A stretch of 64,000 nt of DNA from Apostichopus japonicus (GCF_037975245.1 NC_092569.1:26001-90000); one strand, 5' to 3'; numbered from the stretch's first letter, positions 22,901 to 39,200 are shown. The notes: generated by a model from the sequence alone, not told the origin. Program-made: numbers and translations.

Positions 22901-25900
22901 TAAGGTCAATGCCCTAGGAGGGTTTTTCGTGTAAGGTTAATGACTAAGAATGGTACTACGTATTAATGTCAGTACTAAGGATGGTACTCCGTGTTAAGGT
23001 CAATACCTAAGGATGGTATTCCATGTTAAAGTCAATCCCTTATGATGGTACTCTGTGTTAAGGTAATACCTAAGGATGGTATTCCATGTTAAGGTCAATG
23101 ACTAAGAATGGTAAGTATTAAGGTCAATACCTAAAGGATGGTGCTCCGTGTGAAAGGTCAATGCCCAAGGATGGTCTTCTGTGTTAAGGTCAATACCTAA
23201 GGATGGTATTCCATGTTAAGGTCAATGACTAAGAATTAAGTACTTCGTATTAAGGTCAATGCCTTAGGAAGGTATTTCGTGTAAGGTTAATGGCTAAGAA
23301 TGGTACTCCGTGTTAAGTTTAATGCCTAAGGATGGTACTCAGTGTTAAGGTTAATACCTGAGTATGGTACTCTGTGTTAAGGTTAATCCCTAAGGATGGT
23401 ACTCCGTTTATGGTTAATCCCTAAGGACGATACTCAGTGTGACTCATTGTCAGTGGAAATACACCGACCACCGACTTTAGAGAAGCACATGCCATCTCTA
23501 TGCGGTACTGCTGACAACTCAATAGACTTTTTATTCAAGTATTGTTCTTTCGACTACCATCCCCTTTCGTTCATGTTAATGCTGAACTCTTCCTAGGCTA
23601 AAGCATCCCATTGAAATGTATTGAAATGTCTTTCTCTCACAGCTGATGTCTCGAAAAATTCATTGATGCCTGATCGCGTGTTTCAGAAAAATAATTTGAG
23701 CCAAGCTTCCGAACAGCTGATATATACTAGACGAAACTGGGTCTGGACTGATGGTAAGGCAAGTCTGATAAAGGGATCATCTCCTGATGAAGGGATTATC
23801 TCAGGTGAAAAACACCTGATGGTAGATAAACCAACTCTGAGAACCGCCCCAAAGAATCAAAACAAAAACAACAAACAAAGACATATTAGGAAAACGGGAT
23901 TTTATGAAGAATTGCACAAAACATTAACATACAAATATTGACAATTTTGACAATAAACAGAAAGGTCCAATTAATGTTGTTCACAAACATACTAAGAACA
24001 GTAACCGCATTATGTGATGTACTAGTGGCTTCTACCAAACACGAGAGTGTGACTAGGATTATCCCTTCAGTCTCAACTATGAGATCAAACCTGAACTTAA
24101 TTTCGCTTTAACTCGACGTTTAAAGGATTTCACGAAAAGAAATACTTAAAGCCACTATTAAACCAGCTGAAGAATCTGCAAATTTGAAAGAGCTTTAAAA
24201 ACGATATTTAAATATATTTATTTTGGCAAAGTTGCCGACGAAATTAAGAAATAAAAACAAGACAATGTGAAGATTGCCGCTGTAGTGTATTACTCACAAT
24301 AACATGCTAAAACTAAGGACATCGACATTTCGTCGCTCGGACTCGTATATTGTTTTTATGAAACACATTAAAAATTGCATTGAATTATTGAAAATTTTTG
24401 GAATTCGCCTTTCAATTTGGATTGAAACTGGACTAAGTAAAGTAATAATGCTGTTATAGGACGCTAAAACAAAGCTTTTTTGTGAGCTGTCTAAGTCTGG
24501 CTCAGAAAGAATCCAGCAAAAAGCGTTTAATTTATTACGTAACTGTTCTTGTGAAGTCACGTGGGCATGGCATGGCCACTTTGCAATACAATTTAAAAAT
24601 GGAAAGTCTGGGGAACCAAGGAAAAACAGCTGTCTTCAAGTGCAGTCCATAACAGAGAAGTTGTCGAATGGATACCAATCAAATTCAAAATATTGTAAAA
24701 AAGACAATAATGATGTAGAATTTTGTCGTGTTTTTTGAAAAGTAAAGAATATTTTATTCATGAACACGAACCGTGATTTGTCTTAGATGGGTTCTTGTTA
24801 TGTAGTTACATTGGAAGTCAGACAAGTGTTGAAACTCAAGGATGCTGGATTTGGATACTGGATGACGTGTCTGCCTATTAAAGGTTATCATCTGACAAGT
24901 CAGTGTTAAGATTAGACTGTATTTAAGCCCCGTTGACCCTACGTACAATACAACACGATACAATACGATATGATAAAAAGGTTTACACTATGAGACGATA
25001 CGATAAACACACAAAAATCAATAACATTTCAACTTTTGTCTATAATTGTGTCGGACTGCGCTGTTTTGTTATTGTCCAATCAGAATTATGCTAATAACAG
25101 GAACATAATGTCCACAGGCTTCTAGTACGACTTGTAATGTATGCATGCATGCAACCTAAACGACATGATAAGATTTGTTGCCAGTCAAAATTGAAAACAG
25201 AACGGCAATTGCCATGGATTAAGAAACAGCCAGCGATGTCTCCCGCTTGTATACTATTGACTCTTCATGATATTACTTACAGTGACACATGCTATCATTT
25301 TATTCAAGATATTCAACGTATTCAACGCCTTGTAAGATGAGTAACGTGTGCTGTGTGGTTTGGCGATAATAGGCCTATACACTCTATATACGGCATCATA
25401 AATGGTTGTATGAGGGGAACGACAAGCATTCTCGCCACGGCGACGGTGCATTTATCGCATAAATTTATCGCTTGTAGTGTGAACACATTTTTTCATCTTG
25501 TGGTTTCGTGTTGTACTGTACATAATTTGAACAAGGCATTATGGGCTGTTGTTTACAACTCATCGAAACGTTAGTATCTTACGTTACGAATGAAACAAAA
25601 GCACTGGCTAGTCCGTTCATAAATACAGGGACAAAATCACACTATAGAAAGCGTGATATTTTCGTGTCGGACATGAAAAGGAACAAATTCTGCAAGTCTA
25701 AGGAAATTATGTTACATGACGCTTCGCATTTAATATAAAAAATTAAGGGAATTTTCGAGAACAGTTGAATGCACAATTGTACACAGGTACCCGGATGCAA
25801 AGTTACGAAAACTGGGGAGAATATCAACCTGATAACACTGGCAACTGCGTACGATTACTTTACACGGACCAAACATGGGATGACCAGAACTGTATGGATG

Positions 25901-26916
25901 GCGACAATTATATGATCTGCCAGTTCGGTGAGTTGTACGCATTGATGATACTGGAATCGCTTCCTCTCTATCTCTACCCCTACCCACCCCTTCCCCCACC
26001 CCAAGTACACAACTTCTCTCTGTTTCGGTGTCCCCGGTGCAAATAACCCTACTTCAGCCGATAACAGAAATATGTTCTTGCAGTATATGTCATCTGTGTA
26101 CCCAAATTTCTGTATATTATGATGTATTTGTCTTCGACTTTTCTCACAATATGGAGGTCTGGGCAGTGATATTCTGTGTGATTTCCCTGGATCAATAGTG
26201 CATGGTCATTTAGCGATCGAGATGGACAGTTACAGAATCAACGACTCCATATCATATTCCTGTGACAATGGCTACCATTTGGTCGGCAGCACTCACCTGT
26301 TATGCGACAGCAATGGGACATGGGATAATCCTGTTCCATCTTGCATAGGTAGGTATTTTAATTGTCTATACAATGAATTCGTTATGATGACTAAAAACAC
26401 TGTATTTTCACTGCAGATACTGTCATACTAATCTCTTTATATGGTACGATAGATTTGCCTGAAGTTCTTATGTCGTACTGTTAACTCTAAATCAGCCTGT
26501 ACATTTGTTTCTTAATAAAGATGAATACATGAGTTGATCAACTTTGGTTGCATATGCGTACCACCTTCGAATATAAGGCGTCAATTGGAACAAAGACGCG
26601 AACAAATGCAAATTGCATCATCATACATGAAGAAGGAAGCGAGTAAATCCTATGATCGCAGCCGGTTATCGACAGGCTTAAAATAATTCGAAAAATGAAA
26701 ATACAACACTCCTTCATTGCGTACTTTTAGAGCTGGATATATTTTTCATGCTCCTACTCATTGCACCATGAAACTAAAAACGATTACCCGTCCCAGCCGA
26801 TACTGACAGGGACGTCGATCATAGGGAGAAGAGTGGGATGTCCCAACCCCAACCCCCACCCCTTCCTTAACGGTAAAAACTTGGGGCAAAAACTTACCAA
26901 ACCAATAATTGGTAGT

Positions 26917-26999
<83 letters not shown>

Positions 27000-27166
27000 T
27001 AACGGAAAAACTGTTAAACAACTATGCTGCATTTAGAGAAAGGCTGGATCTCGAGTGAGATACAATAATTGAATTAGGTAAGTGATTGGAAGTAAAACAG
27101 CCAATGTTTGGTTTTTGCAGAGCTTTCGAGCAAAACTAGCTCTTCTTCAGTACATGATCACCGAAA

Positions 27167-27208
<42 letters not shown>

Positions 27209-30200
27209 TTTCGGTGATCATGCATGTCTCTGTATATGTTGTTGTTGTTGTCTTATGCCTCTGTGGCCTATATGTTGTTGTCTTATGCCTCTGTATATGT
27301 TGTTGTTGTCTTACATATATATATATATATATATACTTTCGGTGATCATGCATGTCTCTGTATATGTTGTTGTCTTATGCCTCTGTGGCCTATATGTTGT
27401 TGTCTTATGCCTCTGTATATGTTGTTGTCTTATGCCTCTGTGGCCTATATGTTGTTGTGTTGCCTCTGTATATGTTGTTGTCTTATGCCTCTGTGGCCTA
27501 TATGTTGTTGTCTTATGCCTCTGTATATGTTGTTGTCTTATGCCTCTGTATATGTTGTTGTCTTATGCCTCTGTATATGTTGTTATGTTTAAGTTTTCGT
27601 TAAAATGTTTATCATGATTTGATAACTCCATGTTCGTTCACTCATCATTCAGCTAATATTGATGGAGTCTTAACACTTGAAGGTGAAAAATGAAATAAAG
27701 AAAACCTCCTTTCAGAAATTTCTTGTGAAGATAACCCAAAGGAAGTGGAGGGGGCTACTTACAATACGTCATCCAACGAGTATGGAGGTATTGCAATATA
27801 CATTTGTTACACAGGGAGTTACATCAGCGGCTCTCCAATCGTTACTTGCCTTTCAAACGGTTCTTGGAGTGATCCATTAATCGCATGCGTAGGTAAGAGG
27901 ATTCATGACCATGTGGTAACTTAATTTTATTCAAAGTTTGATTTAACGTTACGACACAACGAACAATGGTGGTGAATTGTTGAAATCGATGTCATAAAGC
28001 TAACCTTAACCCCACCCCACCTGTACTTTCCAGCCCCCCCCCCCCCAAAAAAAAGTGGGGATTCGAGCTTTATCATGACATCATGAATATTAATGTAAAT
28101 AGAAAGAAAAACAAAATAAAAACTGTTGTGCTTAAAATATTCAACTACTGTTGTAGAAAAAAATTAACAAAATTCCGAAGAGTGAAAATTAGTAAATTTT
28201 AACTGGAAATTCAATAAATTTCAATATGGAATAGAAAGGAAATACAATATTAAATATTCTGTTTTATATATTCCACCAATTAACCAGATTAAAGAAAATA
28301 TTGTTTTAGATGAAAAACTGAATATTTCTTCTCATTCATTATATTAATCTTTGAAATTAGATATTGATGAATGTGACGAAACACCTTGCCAAAACAACGC
28401 CAATTGTACCAATTATGACGGAGGATACAACTGTACCTGCGAGTCTGGATGGGAGGGTGTCAACTGTGAAAGAGGTATCAATAATGATGTTTCTATTACA
28501 TGTTTCGGATTTCTTTTAAAAATGCATTTAATTTTAAACTGGAAAATAAACAAATCTCAACATACAATACAAAACAAACAAGCAAAGGTATAAAAAGATC
28601 TGTTTCATATATTCTACCACTTAAACAGATTAAAGAAAATATTGTTTTAGACGAAAACTGAATACTTTTTCTCATTCATTATATTAATCTTTGTAATTAG
28701 ATATTGATGAATGTGACGAAACACCTTGCCAAAACAACGCCTATTGTACCAATTATGACGGAGGATACAACTGTACCTGCAAGACTGGATGGGAGGGTGT
28801 CAACTGTGAAAGAGGTATCAATAATGATCTTTCTATTCAGGTTTCGGATTTCTTTTAATAATGCATTTAATTTTAAAGGGGAAAATAAACAAATCTCAAC
28901 ACACAAAACAAAACAAAGTAGCTAAGGTTATAAAAAAATCTGTTCACATATTCTACCAATTACGCAGATTAAAGAAAGTATAGTTTTAGATGAAAACTGA
29001 ATACTTTTTCTCATTCATTATATTAATCTTTGTAATTAGATATTGATGAATGTGACGAAACACCTTGCCAAAACAACGCCAATTGTACCAATTATGACGG
29101 AGGACACAACTGTACCTGCGAGTCTGGATGGGAGGGTGTCAACTGTGAAATAGGTATCAATAATGATCTTTCTATTACATGTTTCGGATTTCTATTAATA
29201 ATGCATTTAATTTTAAACTGGAAAATAACCAAAACTCAACATACAAAACAAAACAAAGTAGCTAAGGTTATAAAATGATCTGTTCACATATTCTACCAAT
29301 TACGCAGATTAAAGAAAATATCGTTTTAGACGAAAACTGAATATTCCTTCTCATTCATTATATTAATCTTTGTAATTAGATATTGATGAATGTGACGAAA
29401 CACCTTGCCAAAACAACGCCTATTGTACCAATTATGACGGAGGATACAACTGTACCTGCGAGTCTGGATGGGAGGGTGTCAACTGTGAAATAGGTATCAA
29501 TAATGATGTTTCTATTCAGGTTTCGGATTTCTATTAATAATGCATTTAATTTTAAACTGGAAAATAACCAAATCTCAACATACAAAACAAAACAAAGTAG
29601 CTAAGGTTATAAAATGATCTGTTCACATATTCTACCAATTACGCAGATTAAAGAAAATATCGTTTTAGACGAAAACTGAATATTCCTTCTCATTCATTAT
29701 ATTAATCTTTGTAATTAGATATTGATGAATGTGACGAAACACCTTGCCAAAACAACGCCAATTGTACCAATTATGACGGAGGACACAACTGTACCTGCGA
29801 GTCTGGATGGGAGGGTGTCAACTGTGAAATAGGTATCAATAATGATCTTTCTATTACATGTTTCGGATTTCTATTAATAATGCATTTAATTTTAAACTGG
29901 AAAATAACCAAAACTCAACATACAAAACAAAACAAAGTAGCTAAGGTTATAAAATGATCTGTTCACATATTCTACCAATTACGCAGATTAAAAAAAGTAT
30001 CGTTTAAGATGAAAATTAAATACTTTTTTCATTCATTATATTAATCTTTGTAATTAGATATTGATGAATGTGACGAAACACCTTGCCAAAACAACGCCAA
30101 TTGTACCAATTATGACGGAGGATACAACTGTACCTGCGAGTCTGGATGGGAGGGTGTCAACTGTGAAATAGGTATCAATAATGATCTTTCTATTACATGT

Positions 30201-33200
30201 TTCGGATTTCTATTAATAATGCATTTAATTTTAAACTGGAAAATAAACAAATCTCAACAGACAATACAAAACAAAGTAGCTAAGGTTATAAAATGATCTG
30301 TTCACATATTCTAACAATTACGCAGATTAAAGAAAATATCGTTTTAGACGAAAACTGAATATTCCTTCTCATTCATTATATTAATCTTTGTAATTAGATA
30401 TTGATGAATGTGACGAAACACCTTGCCAAAACAACGCCAATTGTACCAATTATGACGGAGGATACAACTGTACCTGCGAGTCTGGATGGGAGGGTGTCAA
30501 CTGTGAAAGAGGTATCAATAATGATCTTTCTATTACATGTTTCGGATTTCTATTAATAATGCATTTAATTTTAAACTGGAAAATAAACAAATCTCAACAG
30601 ACAATACAAAACAAAGTAGCTAAGGTTATAAAATGATCTGTTCACATATTCTAACAATTACGCAGATTAAAGAAAATATCGTTTTAGACGAAAACTGAAT
30701 ATTCCTTCTCATTCATTATATTAATCTTTGTAATTAGATATTGATGAATGTGACGAAACACCTTGCCAAAACAACGCCAATTGTACCAATTATGACGGAG
30801 GATACAACTGTACCTGCGAGTCTGAATGGGAGGGTGTCAACTGTGAAATAGGTATCAATAATGATCTTTCTATTTAGGTTTCGGATTTCTATTAATAATG
30901 CATTTAATTTTAAACTGGAAAATAACCAAAACTCAACATACAAAACAAAACAAAGTAGCTAAGGTTATAAAATGATCTGTTCACATATTCTACCAATTAC
31001 GCAGATTAAAGAAAATATCGTTTTGGACGAAAACTGAATATTTCTTCTCATTCATTATATTAATCTTTGTAATTAGATTTTGATGAATGTGACGAAACAC
31101 CTTGCCAAAACAACGCCAATTGTACCAATTATGACGGAGGATACAACTGTACCTGCGAGTCTGGATGGGAGGGTGTCAACTGTGAAATAGGTATCAATAA
31201 TGATGTTTCTATTACATGTTTCGGATTTCTATTAATAATGCATTTAATTTTAAACTGGAAAATAACCAAAACTCAACATACAAAACAAAACAAAGTAGCT
31301 AAGGTTATAAAATGATCTGTTCACATATTCTACCAATTACGCAGATTAAAGAAAATATCGTTTTGGACGAAAACTGAATATTTCTTCTCATTCATTATAT
31401 TAATCTTTGTAATTAGATTTTGATGAATGTGACGAAACACCTTGCCAAAACAACGCCAATTGTACCAATTATGACGGAGGATACAACTGTACCTGCGAGT
31501 CTGGATGGGAGGGTGTCAACTGTGAAATAGGTATCAATAACGATCTTTCTATTACATGTTTCGGATTTCTATTAATAATGCATTTAATTTTAAACTGGAA
31601 AATAAACAAATCTCAACAGACAATACAAAACAAAACAAACAAGCAAAGGTTATAAAATGATATGTTCACATATTCTAACAATTACGCAGATTAAAGAAAA
31701 TATCGTTTTAGACGAAAACTGAATATTCCTTCTCATTCATTATATTAATCTTTGTAATTAGATTTTGATGAATGTGACGAAACACCTTGCCAAAACAACG
31801 CCAATTGTACCAATTATGACGGAGGGTACAACTGTACCTGCGAGTCTGGATGGGAGGGTGTCAACTGTGAAATAGGTATCAATAATGATCTTTCTATTAC
31901 ATGTTTCGGATTTCTATTAATAATGCATTTAATTTTAAACTGGAAAATAACCAAATCTCAACAGACAATACAAAACAAAGTAGCTAAGGTTATAAAATGA
32001 TCTGTTCACATATTCTACCAATTACGCAGATTAAAGAAAATATCGTTTTAGACGAAAACTGAATATTTCTTCTCATTCATTATATTAATCTTTGTAATTA
32101 GATATTGATGAATGTGACGAAACACCTTGCCAAAACAACGCCAATTGTATCAATTATGACGGAGGATACAACTGTACCTGCGAGTCTGGATGGGAGGGTG
32201 TCAACTGTGAAAGAGGTATCAATAATGATCTTTCTATTACATGTTTTGGATTTCTATTAATAATGCATTTAATTTTAAACTGGAAAATAACCAAAACTCA
32301 ACATACAATACAAAACAAAGTAGCTAAGGTTATAAAATGATCTGTTCACATATTCTACCAATTACGCAGATTAAAGAAAGTATCGTTTTGGACGAAAACT
32401 GAATATTCCTTCTCATTCATTATATTAATCTTTGTAATTAGAAATTGATGAATGTGACGAAACACCTTGCCAAAACAACGCCAATTGTACCAATTATGAC
32501 GGAGGATACAACTGTACCTGCGAGTCTGGATGGGAGGGTGTCAACTGTGAAATAGGTATCAATAATGATCTTTCTATTACATGTTTCGGATTTCTATTAA
32601 TAATGCATTTAATTTTAAACTGGAAAATAACCAAAACTCAACATACAATACAAAACAAAGTAGCTAAGGTTATAAAATGATCTGTTCACATATTCTACCA
32701 ATTACGCAGATTAAAGAAAGTATCGTTTTGGACGAAAACTGAATATTCCTTCTCATTCATTATATTAATCTTTGTAATTAGATATTGATGAATGTGACGA
32801 AACACCTTGCCAAAACAACGCCAATTGTACCAATTATGACGGAGGATACAACTGTACCTGCGAGTCTGGATGGGAGGGTGTCAACTGTGAAATAGGTATC
32901 AATAATGATGTTTCTATTTAGGTTTCGGATTTCTTTTAAAAATGCATTTAATTTTAAACTGGAAAAAAAACAAAACTCAACATACAAAACAAATCAAAGT
33001 AGCTAAGGTTATAAAATGATCTGTTCACATATTCTACCAATTACGCAGATTAAAGAAAATATCGTTTTCGACGAAAACTGAATATTTCTTCTCATTCATT
33101 ATATTAATCTTTGTAATTAGATTTTGATGAATGTGACGAAACACCTTGCCAAAACAACGCCAATTGTACCAATTATGACGGAGGATACAACTGTACCTGC

Positions 33201-36200
33201 GAGTCTAGATGGGAGGGTGTCAACTGTGAAATAGGTATCAATAATGATGTTTCTATTTAGGTTTCGGATTTCTTTTAAAAATGCATTTAATTTTAAACTG
33301 GAAAAAAAACAAAACTCAACATACAAAACAAATCAAAGTAGCTAAGGTTATAAAATGATCTGTTCACATATTCTAACAATTACGCAGATTAAAGAAAGTA
33401 TCGTTTTGGACGAAAACTGAATATTCCTTCTCATTCATTATATTAATCTTTGTAATTAGATATTGATGAATGTGACGAAACACCTTGCCAAAACAACGCC
33501 AATTGTACCAATTATGACGGAGGATACAACTGTACCTGCGAGTCTGGATGGGAGGGTGTCAACTGTGAAAGAGGTATCAATAATGATCTTTCTATTACAT
33601 GTTTCGGATTTCTATTAATAATGCATTTAATTTTAAACTGGAAAATAACCAAAACTCAACATACAATACAAAACAAAGTAGCTAAGGTTATAAAATGATC
33701 TGTTCACATATTCTACCAATTACGCAGATTAAAGAAAATATCGTTTTCGACGAAAACTGAATATTTCTTCTCATTCATTATATTAATCTTTGTAATTAGA
33801 TATTGATGAATGTGACGAAACACCTTGCCAAAACAACGCCAATTGTACCAATTATGACGGAGGATACAACTGTACCTGCGAGTCTGGATGGGAGGGTGTC
33901 AACTGTGAAAGAGGTATCAATAATGATCTTTCTATTACATGTTTCGGATTTCTATTAATAATGCATTTAATTTTAAACTGGAAAATAACCAAAACTCAAC
34001 ATACAATACAAAACAAAGTAGCTAAGGTTATAAAATGATCTGTTCACATATTCTACCAATTACGCAGATTAAAGAAAATATCGTTTTAGACGAACACTGA
34101 ATATTTCTTCTCATTCATTATATTAATCTTTGTAATTAGATTTTGATGAATGTGACGAAACACCTTGCCAAAACAACGCCAATTGTACCAATTATGACGG
34201 AGGATACAACTGTACCTGCGAGTCTGGATGGGAGGGTGTCAACTGTGAAATAGGTATCAATAATGATCTTTCTATTACATGTTTCGGATTTCTATTAATA
34301 ATGCATTTAATTTTAAACTGGAAAATAACCAAATCTCAACAGACAATACAAAACAAAGTAGCTAAGGTTATAAAATGATCTGTTCACATATTCTACCAAT
34401 TACGCAGATTAAAGAAAATATCGTTTTGGACGAAAACTGAATATTTCTTCTCATTCATTATATTAATCTTTGTAATTAGATATTGATGAATGTGACGAAA
34501 CACCTTGCCAAAACAACGCCAATTGTACCAATTATGACGGAGGATACAACTGTACCTGCGAGTCTGGATGGGAGGGTGTCAACTGTGAAATAGGTATCAA
34601 TAATGATCTTTCTATTCAGGTTTCGGATTTCTATTAATAATGCATTTAATTTTAAACTGGAAAATAACCAAATCTCAACATACAAAACAAAACAAAGTAG
34701 CTAAGGTTATAAAATGATCTGTTCACATATTCTACCAATTACGCAGATTAAAGAAAATATCGTTTTGGACGAAAACTGAATATTTCTTCTCATTCATTAT
34801 ATTAATCTTTGTAATTAGATATTGATGAATGTGACGAAACACCTTGCCAAAACAACGCCAATTGTACCAATTATGACGGAGGATACAACTGTACCTGCGA
34901 GTCTGGATGGGAGGGTGTCAACTGTGAAATAGGTATCAATAATGATGTTTCTATTTAGGTTTCGGATTTCTTTTAAAAATGCATTTAATTTTAAACTGGA
35001 AAAAAAACAAAACTCAACATACAAAACAAATCAAAGTAGCTAAGGTTATAAAATGATCTGTTCACATATTCTAACAATTACGCAGATTAAAGAAAATATC
35101 GTTTTCGACGAAAACTGAATATTTCTTCTCATTCATTATATTAATCTTTGTAATTAGATTTTGATGAATGTGACGAAACACCTTGCCAAAACAACGCCAA
35201 TTGTACCAATTATGACGGAGGATACAACTGTACCTGCGAGTCTGGATGGGAGGGTGTCAACTGTGAAATAGGTATCAATAATGATCTTTCTATTACATGT
35301 TTCGGATTTCTATTAATAATGCATTTAATTTTAAACTGGAAAATAACCAAATCTCAACAGACAATACAAAACAAAGTAGCTAAGGTTATAAAATGATCTG
35401 TTCACATATTCTACAAATTACGCAGATTAAAGAAAATATCGTTTTCGACGAAAACTGAATATTTCTTCTCATTCATTATATTAATCTTTGTAATTAGATT
35501 TTGATGAATGTGACGAAACACCTTGCCAAAACAACGCCAATTGTACCAATTATGACGGAGGATACAACTGTACCTGCGAGTCTAGATGGGAGGGTGTCAA
35601 CTGTGAAAGAGGTATCAATAATGATCTTTCTATTCAGGTTTCGGATTTCTATTAATAATGCATTTAATTTTAAACTGGAAAATAAACAAATCTCAACAGA
35701 CAATACAAAACAAAACAAACAAGCAAAGGTTATAAAATGATCTGTTCACATATTCTACCAATTACGCAGATTAAAGAAAGTATCGTTTTAGATGAAAATT
35801 AAATACTTTTTTCATTCATTATATTAATCTTTGTAATTAGATATTGATGAATGTGACGAAACACCTTGCCAAAACAACGCCAATTGTACCAATTATGACG
35901 GAGGATACAACTGTACCTGCGAGTCTGGATGGGAGGGTGTCAACTGTGAAATAGGTATCAATAATGATCTTTCTATTACATGTTTCGGATTTCTATTAAT
36001 AATGCATTTAATTTTAAACTGGAAAATAACCAAATCTCAACAGACAATACAAAACAAAGTAGCTAAGGTTATAAAATGATCTGTTCACATATTCTACCAA
36101 TTACGCAGATTAAAGAAAATATCGTTTTCGACGAAAACTGAATATTTCTTCTCATTCATTATATTAATCTTTGTAATTAGATTTTGATGAATGTGACGAA

Positions 36201-39200
36201 ACACCTTGCCAAAACAACGCCAATTGTACCAATTATGACGGAGGATACAACTGTACCTGCGAGTCTGGATGGGAGGGTGTCAACTGTGAAATAGGTATCA
36301 ATAATGATCTTTCTATTTAGGTTTCGGATTTCTATTAATAATGCATTTAATTTTAAAGGGGAAAATAAACAAATCTCAACAGACAATACAAAACAAAACA
36401 AACAAGCAAAGGTTATAAAATGATCTGTTCACATATTCTACCAATTACGCAGATTAAAGAAAGTATCGTTTTAGATGAAAATTAAATACTTTTTTCATTC
36501 ATTATATTAATCTTTGTAATTAGATATTGATGAATGTGACGAAACACCTTGCCAAAACAACGCCAGTTGTACCAATTATGACGGAGGATACAACTGTACC
36601 TGCGAGTCTGGATGGGAGGGTGTCAACTGTGAAATAGGTATCAATAATGATCTTTCTATTACATGTTTCGGATTTCTATTAATAATGCATTTAATTTTAA
36701 ACTGGAAAATAAACAAATCTCAACAGACAAAACAAAACAAACAAGCAAAGGTTATAAAATGATCTGTTCACATATTCTAACAATTACGCAGATTAAAGAA
36801 AGTCATATTTTTAGACGAAAACTGAATACTTTTTCTCATTCATTATATTAATCTTTGTAATTAGATATTGATGAATGTGACGAAACACCTTGCCAAAACA
36901 ACGCCAATTGTACCAATTATAACGGAGGATACAACTGTACCTGCGAGTCTGAATGGGAGGGTGTCAACTGTGAAATAGGTATCAATAATGATCTTTCTAT
37001 TACATGTTTCGGATTTCTATTAATAATGCATTTAATTTTAAACTGGAAAATAACCAAATCTCAACAGACAATACAAAACAAAGTAGCTAAGGTTATAAAA
37101 TGATCTGTTCACATATTCTACCAATTACGCAGATTAAAGAAAATATCGTTTTCGACGAAAACTGAATATTTCTTCTCATTCATTATATTAATCTTTGTAA
37201 TTAGATTTTGATGAATGTGACGAAACACCTTGCCAAAACAACGCCAATTGTACCAATTATGACGGAGGATACAACTGTACCTGCGAGTCTAGATGGGAGG
37301 GTGTCAACTGTGAAATAGGTATCAATAATGATCTTTCTATTCAGGTTTCGGATTTCTATTAATAATACATTTAATTTTAAACTGGAAAATAACCAAATCT
37401 CAACAGACAATACAAAACAAAACAAACAAGCAAAGGTTATAAAATGATCTGTTCACATATTCTACCAATTACGCAGATTAAAGAAAGTATCGTTTTAGAT
37501 GAAAATTAAATACTTTTTTCATTCATTATATTAATCTTTGTAATTAGATATTGATGAATGTGACGAAACACCTTGCCAAAACAACGCCAATTGTACCAAT
37601 TATAACGGAGGATACAACTGTACCTGCGAGTCTGAATGGGAGGGTGTCAACTGTGAAATAGGTATCAATAATGATCTTTCTATTTAGGTTTCGGATTTCT
37701 TTTAAAAATGCATTTAATTTTAAACTGGAAAATAAACAAAACTCAACATACAAAACAAATCAAAGTAGCTAAGGTTATAAAATGATCTGTTCACATATTC
37801 TAACAATTACGCAAATTAAAGAAAATATCGTTTTGGACGAAAACTGAATATTCCTTCTCATTCATTATATTAATCTTTTTAATTAGATATTGATGAATGT
37901 GACGAAACACCTTGCCAAAACAACGCCAATTGTACCAATTATGACGGAGGATACAACTGTACCTGCGAGTCTGGATGGGAGGGTGTCAACTGTGAAATAG
38001 GTATCAATAATGATCTTTCTATTACATGTTTCGGATTTCTATTAATAATGCATTTAATTTTAAACTGGAAAATAACCAAATCTCAACATACAAAACAAAA
38101 CAAAGTAGCTAAGGTTATAAAATGATCTGTTCACATATTCCACCAATTACGCAGATTAAAGAAAGTATCGTTTTAGATGAAAATTAAATACTTTTTTCAT
38201 TCATTATATTAATCTTTGTAATTAGATATTGATGAATGTGACGAAACACCTTGCCAAAACAACGCCAATTGTACCAATTATGACGGAGGATACAACTGTA
38301 CCTGCGAGTCTGGATGGGAGGGTGTCAACTGTGAAATAGGTATCAATAATGATCTTTCTATTACATGTTTCGGATTTCTATTAATAATGCATTTAATTTT
38401 AAACTGGAAAATAACCAAATCTCAACATACAAAACAAAACAAAACAAAGTAGCTAAGGTTATAAAATGATCTGTTCACATATTCTACCAATTACGCAGAT
38501 TAAAGAAAGTATCGTTTTAGATGAAAATTAAATACTTTTTTCATTCATTATATTAATCTTTGTAATTAGATATTGATGAATGTGACGAAACACCTTGCCA
38601 AAACAACGCCTATTGTACCAATTATGACGGAGGATACAACTGTACCTGCGAGTCTAGATGGGAGGGTGTCAACTGTGAAATAGGTATCAATAATGATCTT
38701 TCTATTCAGGTTTCGGATTTCTTTTAAAAATGCATTTAATTTTAAACTGGAAAATAAACAAATCTCAACAGACAAAACAAAACAAAACAAACAAGCAAAG
38801 GTTATAAAATGATCTGTTCACATATTCTACCAATTACGCAGATTAAAGAAAGTATCGTTTTAGATGAAAATTAAATACTTTTTTCATTCATTATATTAAT
38901 CTTTGTAATTAGATATTGATGAATGTGACGAAACACCTTGCCAAAACAACGCCTATTGTACCAATTATGACGGAGGATACAACTGTACCTGCGAGTCTAG
39001 ATGGGAGGGTGTCAACTGTGAAATAGGTATCAATAATGATGTTTCTATTTAGGTTTCGGATTTCTTTTAAAAATGCATTTAATTTTAAACTGGAAAAAAA
39101 ACAAAACTCAACATACAAAACAAATCAAAGTAGCTAAGGTTATAAAATGATCTGTTCACATATTCTAACAATTACGCAAATTAAAGAAAGTATCGTTTTG

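Noticed and set aside
26758..27617. Open frames with (IY)n or repeated CLCICCC-type peptides
   Set aside because: Translations of (TA)n and of the TGTTGTTGTC minisatellite; intronic.
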